Shown: positions 36,001 through 46,000 of the stretch, piece by piece | Layout of the letters: each line of letters begins with the position of its first letter | Position numbering within the stretch: position 1 is the first letter of the stretch | Source: Siphonodentalium dalli | Lineage: Eukaryota; Mollusca; Scaphopoda; Gadilida; Siphonodentaliidae | Assembly: GCA_032622095.1 (NCBI GenBank) | Contig: CP136066.1 | Span: forward strand, 106,661,319-106,725,318 | Direction: 5' to 3' | DNA length: 64,000 nt | Program-made: the position numbers and the translations under genes | The notes under the pieces: model-generated | The model's database searches: none | Seen by the model: only the letters and a program-made list of their open reading frames with translations | Told to the model about the DNA's origin: nothing

Positions 36001-39000
36001 AATTTCACATTGCCTCTTATTAATAATTTCATGAATGATTGAAGCTGCGCTGGTGCAGCATTAAAGATCCTGTGTCAGTGGTTTCTCTTATATATGCGAG
36101 TCTCCCACAGGGAGCGTCACATATATTAGAGAATGCACTGGCTTACAAGGTCAAGGTAAATATTGTTAGGCCAATGTATTCTCTTATATATGTGAGGCTC
36201 CCTATGGGAGACTTGCATATATAAGAGAATGCATTTGCACAGGGTTTTCGCAAAATTTCAGAAAGCTACAGTCTTGAAAGGGTCACAAAATCAGAGAAGA
36301 TTTCTCACACAACCTGATATGTATCTTGGGTGCTTATTAAAATATCATGTATATGATTTCATTGATATTATAGTCAACCACACCCCATCAGTTTCATATT
36401 ATAAGCTCATTATATAGTGTATCTCTTCCTGCACAGTTTTATATATGTTTGATAAAAAAAAATTCAATCATCCTCGGATCATTTTTTTAAAGTTTGGTCA
36501 CTGTTTACTGCATACTGCTATACTATTTTCCAACAGTAATCTCACAAGTGTCCGATGATAACTATCCAATGTATTTAAATAGTTTCTGTCTGTTTTGTTA
36601 GCAAGCTGAAGGTACCAATATTTGAGTAAACTGGAATGACTTCCTTTTCATCGAAGTTAAATATTTCTCAAGTTATGATCAAACTGTCTTTGCTAATGAC
36701 TGTTTTATAGAAATAAATACATGAATCACGAAGATACGGTGTCCATCCATTTGTCTGACTGGTTGTCCGTCGGGCATATTTGATCTCAGCCAAGGGTTAT
36801 CGCATCTCGTGTCTGAACGAAATGTTGCATGCAGGTTTGCCATCATGACTGCATTCAAAAGAATGGCATATGACGTTGTTCACATTTTCTATTCTATAGT
36901 CGCTGCCTTTATTTATCTGGAAATGTGGGCTTTTTGTCCGTCCATGCAGATATCTCAGCCATGGGTTATCGGATCTGAATGAAATTTAATTTGGAGGTTT
37001 GCCACCACGACTGCTTTCAAAAGAGTGTCCAATGACGTTGTTTGAGTTTTACGCCTCAGTTATGGCCCTTAGTTCTGCTGATGTTTTTTAAACATTATTT
37101 CAATGGCTGATCTGTAGGAGAGCATTGCAGAGGTCCTGAGTATTTGGGTTTCTACCTACCTACCTACACTGCCTGTGCAACCTCTTGTTATGTATATAAA
37201 TTTATAGACAAATGATATACCAAATCTTCAGTTTTATCTGTATTTTATTGACCAAAATAAAAATATGTAGTCTTAAAATCAGGTTTGATAAAAATTTATG
37301 TTGTAATTGTAGTCTGGAAGAGATACACTGGTTTGAATTAATTTGAACTTTGCAAATAAATTATATAGTCTTCATGATAACAACTCACTGATATCAATCC
37401 TTCATGAAATTAAAAACAATATGTGACCTAATAAATCAATGATCTATCATTTTCCTGATAATGCCATGAAAATTGTGAGGGCCCATATAGGGGGGGGGGA
37501 TGAGTCAACTTTGGAATTCCTAACTACATGCTCCCCTTGATCCAGACCCAATTTTGATAATTCCATGTGGACCCCCTCCCCTTGGTTTGGAATTTTTCTA
37601 ACTGATATATCAAGCTTTTCAATGGAATTTCCTTCCCACCAGACACAAACACCCCCCCCCCCCCCCCCCCCTCAAAGGTGGGGAATTTTCCAACCGATGG
37701 CTATTTCAATGAATTTTTTTTTTAAAGTCACGCATTTGGTCTAAAAACAATCTTCACACTAAATACTGGTTAGAAAATCAAAGTTTGAGAACAATGTCAA
37801 CCTATTTTTGGTGTGAAGTTTCCAAATGATGGTGTGTCACGCATGAAATTTACAACTGTTGAAAATATTGTCCCCCCCCCCTTCTAGATTCCTTGCATTT
37901 GCATTCCTTATACTGTTTTTAGTTTGTTCCAGTCCTCTGAATGTCTTGTGTGTTCTTGTCAGTTCTTCATGCTGACATTTTTGTCTTCAATATTTTAATG
38001 GGTATGCCACTTCATATTATGTTAATCACAGCAATTTTGTCTTCTAATTCAGACTAATGCCATTTATTTTTCTCTTCTGCATAGCTTTAATGAGGTAGTA
38101 TTGATATTAATCTCATTCTTTCTACAGATTACCTCAGCCTATTGAAGTTAGATCACCTCTGCAAGTTTGAACAGATGAAAATAGCTTAAACTCTGAAACC
38201 CCAAGATTTTCGTCATTCAAGTCAAGTTGACTTTTTTTTTGGCTCAATTATTAAGTTTTACTTCATGCTTACTGTTTTTTGCTCAAAGAGCAAATTTTTA
38301 TTTTCATTTGCATGTCCAGGCGTCATATGGCCTAGCGGCTAAAATGACGTTAAACACTAACTAAGCAAACAAACAGATCGTTTGCATGTACATGCATCTT
38401 TGGAACTTCATATACTAAAATTTGTATTCATTGTTGTTTTTCATTTATATAATCTTATTCATTTCATACATGCCTTGAAATATTATGAACTATTAAATAA
38501 AAATTAAGTTAATGTTCTTGTATTCTATCAGTTGAATTTCTATCTTAGATAAATATGAACTCTGAAAACCAAGCTTCCGACAATTTTTTTTAGTAAAGAA
38601 TGGGTACATATCAGTTAAAGCCAGACTATTGAACTAGCAATAGTCTGAAATGTTTCAACACCCTTCCTATTACCACCGCTATAAATAGCTTTCCCAGGCA
38701 ATCCTTGCAGTATGACGTCACCGCGCGCATTTATTTATTAAAAATAGTTTTACAGTTAACATATCTCCTTTTGGTTTCGTTTTTGCGATTTGATGCCAAT
38801 TGTTGACATTCTTCAAAATACTTAATTGTATTCTTCCTTGACAAATAGTTTTGGACTCTAAATTGTTTGTCGTAATCTCTAAATTTGTTAACACTCTGTG
38901 ACATTGGCCATGTGACAGATTTTTTTTACACTATTCTTAGTGGATTTACTGGAGTTTCGGTTGCTAAAGGAATTCCTACAATCTGCTGATTGGCATTAAC

Positions 39001-39998
39001 CTTTTAATGTGGAATCCTGTGATTGGCTGATACTGACTTAATGTTTCTTGAAAGTAATGGAATACCTTGCTATTTGTTTCAGACTATCAAACATGTAGCT
39101 ACATGTAGTTCAATAGTCTGGGTTTGTCTCAGACTTGGTGCATACAGTAATGCCCTAAATAATCGACTCCTTAACCACAGCAGAATTATGGGTAATTTTT
39201 CAGGATTTAGTCGGAAATATGGATTGTTGCCATTCATCAGAAAGCTCTCACTGAGAGCTTTCTGATGAATGGCAACAAGCCATATTTCCGACTAAATCCT
39301 GAAAATTTCCCATAATTCTGCTGTGGTTATAAGGAGTCGATTGTTTAGGGCATTACTGTATGGGAACATGTCATTATAACAAGTTTATATAATAGATGGT
39401 GATATACCAAAAGATATTACAAGGGCAGACTTAGAAATTTGACCTCCACCAGCTGACCCCTAGGTGACATTTGCCGGGTCCAATTTATAAGACAACCAAT
39501 TAAATCTGGCTGTTTGGGTCCAGGAATGACATGATTTTCTATAGCCGTTTTAGTTTAGAAACGGTTAACCCTTTCATGACAGCATGGTGCAGTTTTAAGG
39601 ATTCTGTGCCAGAGCATTCTCTTATATATGTGAGTCTCCCATAGGGAGCCTTGCATATTAAAGAGAATGCATTGGCTTACAAGGTCACAGTAAATATTGT
39701 TAAACCAATGTATTCTCTTATATATGCGAGGCTCCCTATGGGAGACTCGCGTATATAAGAGAATGCATTGGCACAGGGTTTTCACAAAATGTCAGGAAGC
39801 TCCAGTCATGAAAGGGTTAAATATCCAATTGTTAAACCTTGTTTGAAATGTCAGTGGATTATTTCGCTCCTTTTTTATATCCTCATAACAATTACATTAC
39901 TGTCTTCTCATTAGATTGATCACACATAATAATACCAAATATACGTGTTTTGAAAATGGTGTGGAGCCTAATAAAAGGCCTTGTGTTTCCAATGACGA

Positions 39999-40029
<31 letters not shown>

Positions 40030-43000
40030 CTACATGGGGCTGAATTTCATACGAAATGCAAACATATTTAAAGGATTTTCTTTCTGTTGCTTCGACAATT
40101 TTCAATAGACTGATTCAAAATAGATCTCTGGATTGTATGTGAGGCCCTTTTCACATTTATTATTTATTTGCTATCATTTGCGCTTAAGCGCAAATACCTA
40201 ACACTCCCCTACTTCCCTCTGATTGTGAATGATTGAGTCCATCTCATAGTATATTATGTTGGGCCCATAGTAATAGCCCCATACAGACTCGAAGTTGAAG
40301 AAAAAACATATTTCCATATGCATATCAGCATCTCTGTCCCTGGTGTCCCGGGAATTGGTGTCTCACTCCCAGATCTCTAGTATATTTTATTAAAGGGATA
40401 TCTCCTGCACAGATATGTACCATTTCCATGGCCATAAAAAGGGAATTAGGGGTTACCAGGGGCTTGTTTCCTTCATATGGTGTACTTATTGACTTGAAAT
40501 AGGGGGAAAAAACCCTATTTTCATATTATCAGCATCCCTGTCCCCAAGAATTTGTGTCTTCATCACAGAGATCAAGTATATTTTATAAATGAGACATATC
40601 CTGCACAGATCTATACCATTTCCATGTCATAAAAGGGATCTAGGCGTTACTGGGGGATTGCTTCCCTCATGGTGGGCCTTTATAGACTTGAGTGATGTGT
40701 TTAGGCCTGTGCCATTTAAAATTAATTCAGGGGGGAATCAATGATTATTAATTTTTATTTGCGCTTAAGCGCAAATGATTTACTCTTAAGCGCAAATGAT
40801 AGAGGTTATTTGTGCTTAAGTGCAAATATTTGCACTTAAGTGTAAATAAATAATAAATGTGAAAAGGGCCTCCCATAGGATTGTAGTTCTAATCACATTT
40901 GGCTTACAAGCCCTGCACATGCATGTAAATCAGACATGGCCATCAATAACTTATTGTCAAAATGGTCTCTTCCTTAAAAAGCAAGTTCAGTAAATAATAC
41001 TAAATCAAAAACATTTCAAGCACTAGTTGAACTTGATAATGAATCATACCGGTATATGTACTAAAGTCATACATGTTTGTGGAATTAAACAAACCCATGT
41101 TTACCACTGAAAATCCTGGTGACAAAACAAATCATAAAATACAAGGTAACTGGAACATTTATCAATGATATCTTTCTTGGAATTTGCACCATCACTGTGG
41201 AGCACTATATTGTAAATAACGAACAACCAACTTCTCATATGAAAACATTCTGACTAGATTTCTAATTTGGAAAAAAATAAATCTTCGATTTTGATGTGAT
41301 AACATAAAATTCACTGAAAAATGTCAAAACTGCACCAGTAAAATGGCACTTTGTATAAATAGGCTTTACTGAACATTATGTTCTTTTATATTTCTTATCA
41401 ACACATTTCTTAAAAAAAATGGATATTTAATTTGTTCACAACTGTACTGAGAGCAAATAATTTCCAATGAGGTTTAGTCTGTTGCCCACATGCTATACAG
41501 CTGCAAATAACTTAATTTTTATTAGGTCAGTAATTAACACACTGTAGAAACAGGGTTCATATGCTAGTTTGGAATCCCAGAAATTTTAATAATTTTAGAA
41601 TGCTATATCCAGGTATGGGAAAGTTATGGAAAAAGGTATCTCTCTTACTTCACTTTGTAAAATATGAAGAAAAATCCATACCCTCTCCACTGCCATTTTT
41701 GAAAAATCATCAGAATCACAAAATTATCCATGAATTACCCATGAGTTTGAAATATACGTGGGTTAAATGCATTTGTCTGCAATATCATGGATTTATTTTG
41801 GAGCGAAGTTGTGAAGAGAGATGAAACTTTTTAAGTTCCATTTTACATTAATTAGTGTAGCTAAATCTCGAAAAGTCATGAAATTTCATTGGTCTTGGAA
41901 AATTTCTAAAAACTAGAATTTTTGGAAAAGTCATAGAATTTTATCCTTGAATAGGTGTATGAAACCTGAGAAACCAACACAGCTCAAGTCTTTCCAAGCA
42001 TATGGAGATGCTGATGTCCCGATACTGGGTATTGTACGTGAATTTTTCTAGGGTTTACATGCTTTTCAAAGTTATCAATTGATCATGATTATGTTAATTG
42101 GGATAGACAGTAATGCCCTAAGTAATCGACTCCTTAACCACAGCAGAATTACAGGTAACTTTTCAGGATTTAGTCGGAAATATGGCTTGTTCCCATTCAT
42201 CAGAAAGCTCTCACTGTGGTTAAGGAGTCAATTACTTATGGCATTACTGTATCTAATCTTGCTATTAACTAAGAAATAACCAGTTATATTCCAGATTTTC
42301 TTCACTGCTCATCATTGAATTGAATTAATTCTTGCCATATTTTCTTGAAGACAAAATTCAGATTATCATACTTTGAAACAGTTTATTTATCACTATCCAA
42401 TATCGATACTTCTAATTTTTTTTTCAGGTTTTGAATTTTTTATATTGTTGGGGAATACCATCAGTGTTCATCACACAGCTTGGTGCTAGTTAATTCAGGT
42501 CACTGTGTGACCTAGTCCCAAGTTTCCTTGGACTTAAATCAGCTAGTGATATCGGTAGAGCAAGGCGCTAGTTTACATCCGAGACCCACTCATATAGCGT
42601 CCAAAGTCTGGCTTAGGCATTGTTGACCCGCTCACCTAAAACCACTAATACATATAATTAAATATATCAGTTGTGACAATAAACTGGTTTATTCTGTAGA
42701 AAACATGATATTTGTCAATTGAAAGCAGTAATTTAATGTGAAAAATATATTTTATCATCTTGGCTCATTCCGTCTTTCCAGTATGTAAAGTTTGTTTACA
42801 TTAGAAAGCACACTCGCTTTGAAAACAACATAACATGCTAAATGGTAATTAAGTTTTAAAATACATACAATGCAATGTCCAGTCTAAGAAATGTTGAACT
42901 AACCAGTGGTGAAACTGCTTACAATTTAAAAACCTAACAGCAATAGACTATAGGAATAAACGTACATTGTGTGCATTCACGTGTTTGTTATTTGGGTGCA

Positions 43001-46000
43001 TTCGATCAGTCATAGAGTCAAAACTGTTGTCCATGAAAATCCAAATATTGCCGAATAGACTGGATGAAGTTGGATATTTTTGAAATCATAAACAATGCAT
43101 GATAGAATGCATGGTTACTTCTTATTGCATGACAACTTCTATACCTATTTTAACAAAAAGGTTCTATTATAATACATCACTGTGACCATAATACATCACT
43201 CTTTCCAATACTTATATCATTACATGCTGATATGAAGGATAATGTTGATTACATTTAATAAAAATTTCTGCCACTTGATCTGGGTGTAAAGTCATCTATA
43301 AAATACTAATGGGAATGGTCTTCGGCGTAAACTGGCATCTCGTTCTAACAATAACACAAGCTGGTTTACGTCGAAGGAAACTTGGGCTAACTGACGCAGT
43401 TTTCTTTTACCACTGAATGTGTAATGTAGAAATATATAGATATAATGACACAAGTGTCTGAGCATGTTAACGTTATTGCCCAAGTTTTTTAGTGACATGA
43501 TGGTAAAACATGAACCGTGAGTTTGAGTTTTACCTCGCGGCATGACAAACGAGTGCAATAACGTTAACATGTTCACACAATTGTGTTGTTTTATGTTTAT
43601 TGCATACTCTGAAGATTGTAGTATGCTGAAATTTAGGTAGATATTGCTTTATTTAATTGAACTAACTTGTGATTTGCGTAGACTATACCTCATAATTTAG
43701 TGAAAACATTTTCTGAAATAAGTCGAGGATAAATCAAGTGGTTATTATTGTTAATAGTAACTACTTGATTTTAGAGTTATCCATCTTACACTCGCAATTT
43801 GTCTGTTTTGAGCACGTGGTTCTGCTAACTTGTGGTCCACATCTCAAAAAATTAAATACTTCAAAAATCTAATCACTCTGAGCTTTGATGGGTGGGTTCC
43901 TCGACTCGAATCAAATATTTTTTACCCCCAAATCCAAAGAAATAGTAATATAGGAGCGTCTGATCGGATTGAGTACCTTTAAATCTTTGTTCATTTTGTG
44001 TTTTCTAATTGACAGCCGGTGTTGCTCAGGCCCAGTCTCAAGAGGTTATAAGGAAACCAAGTGGAAGAGGTCGAGGTCGTGGACGTGGCAGAGGTGGCTC
44101 AACTGAAAATCAAGAACAACGACCACCGCGCCACCGGTCAAACTCAGATGAAGGGAGGATAGTAGAGAGACAGAATGATCTGCTCGTAATCAAGGTAGAA
44201 AACTCACCAGACAAAAATGGCAGTGTTGAGGTTTCATACAGCGAAGATTACGATACGCTACGAAAGAAAGGAAAATCAAAACGATCAACTACGACAAGTG
44301 CTGTACAGACGCCCGACGATGATAGCTGGCATAGCGAAACAAATTCCCATCCTGACAGCCATGAAGAACGAGTTAGTTCAAGGAACAGTCGCGACAGGCA
44401 CAGTCACGGTGATGCTACCGTCGACAATGATGACTCGTGGGAAGATGCTACTGAAGATAGTAGTGATGTTTACGGAACAACAACAGGAGAGAGTGAAGAT
44501 GGTCAGCCTGTTGACGGCAGCAAGCCTGATTTGAAGGTCGACTGTTCCTTGAATCCTGATGCCCCAGAATTCACTCCCGTGTCACCAGATTTGATAATGT
44601 CGCCCGATTTGATGAAAACGCCTCCTGGGATTAAAAAGGTTGAAGACTGGGCTAATACTTCGTTGTCGCCGAGAAGCCCTGTCCTCAGCCCAACATATCA
44701 AGTGCCTGCGCAACTTTTGGTAAAGAATGAAACACCTCCAAAGATAAAGGAGAGTGAGGAACCAAAGGAAGAGAATGTACAGAATGCAGAATTCGACAAA
44801 ACTGATGTACACAATGCGGAAGTCAATGAAACTGATATGACAATATCTAAAGAAACTCTACAAGATAGTGCCGAAGAAGAGGATCCTGATACAGAAACTT
44901 ATGGACATCCCCATATGGGATCAGATGCGACGGGGTCTGTAGATGGCGAGAAATTATCCGATGAGTTTGCAGATGGTGATATTCAAGAAGTAGAAGGTGC
45001 GAGTGACAATGATAATGATGATGATTTTGTTGCAGCAAACGTTGATGCATATTCAGATGGTGGAGTTTCTCCGCAACAAAATGCTAATGACCATACAGGT
45101 CATGATAGCAAGTTTGAGGGAGATAATGAGAAAACTGTTGAAGAAGTTCAAGAGGAAGAGGATTCCGGAGCTTCCAACAAAAGTGCCCCTGATAATGCCG
45201 AAGATGGCATTGGTAATGCCGAAGATGGCATTGATAATGCCCATGAGGGCATTGATGATGCCCAAGAGGGCATTAATGATGCCCAAGAGGGCATTAATGA
45301 TGTCCAAGAGGGCATTAATGATGCCCAAGAGGGCATTAATGATGTCCAAGAGGGCATTAATGATGCCCAAGAGGGCATTAATGATGCCCAAGAGGGCATC
45401 GATGAGCCTCATGAGACGGAGAAGCAGCCATGCGTGCTTAGCGAAACAGAAGACACTATTGGTGAAGCTTCTGCCGTCAAGCAGATGGTCACTGAGGATA
45501 CATCAGCAGATAGCCAATCGGAAAAGGCCGATGATAGTAAAATTGGCATCGCTGATGAAGAGGCTCAAGAAAATGATCCAAGATCATTTAAAACTGTGAA
45601 ATATGTTCATTCCAAAACTGATGGTGAGTTATTTTGGTGTTTTATACTGCCACGATTTGACAAAAATGGGAGATTTACTGATATTCTGTTTCTGTCCCTC
45701 TATCTGACCATTGGTCTATTTCATCTGTCCAGACATATATCTCAGCCATTGTTACTGGATCACAATGAAATTTGGATGAGGTTTGTTATTAGGAGTGTTT
45801 TTAAAATTTTAAAAGAGGGACCAATCAGGGTCCAATGATTATTAAATTTTCTGTTGTACAGTTTAATAATTGTTTTTTTTTGGTGGTTTATTTCAAAGTA
45901 TTTTTTTGTCCATCCATGTAAATATCTCAGCCATAGTTTATCGGTTCTCAATGGTATTTGGATTGGAGGCGAACCTTCAGATAGTGTGTCTGTCATTTGT

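Noticed and set aside
42520..42640. tRNA gene
   Set aside because: A-box-like text is present but no cloverleaf can be drawn and the B box is degraded. At most a SINE fragment.
44582..45412. Antisense frames over the large CCDC9 exon (repeating LGIINAL or MPSWASL)
   Set aside because: Shadows of the 21-bp minisatellite in a confident coding exon.
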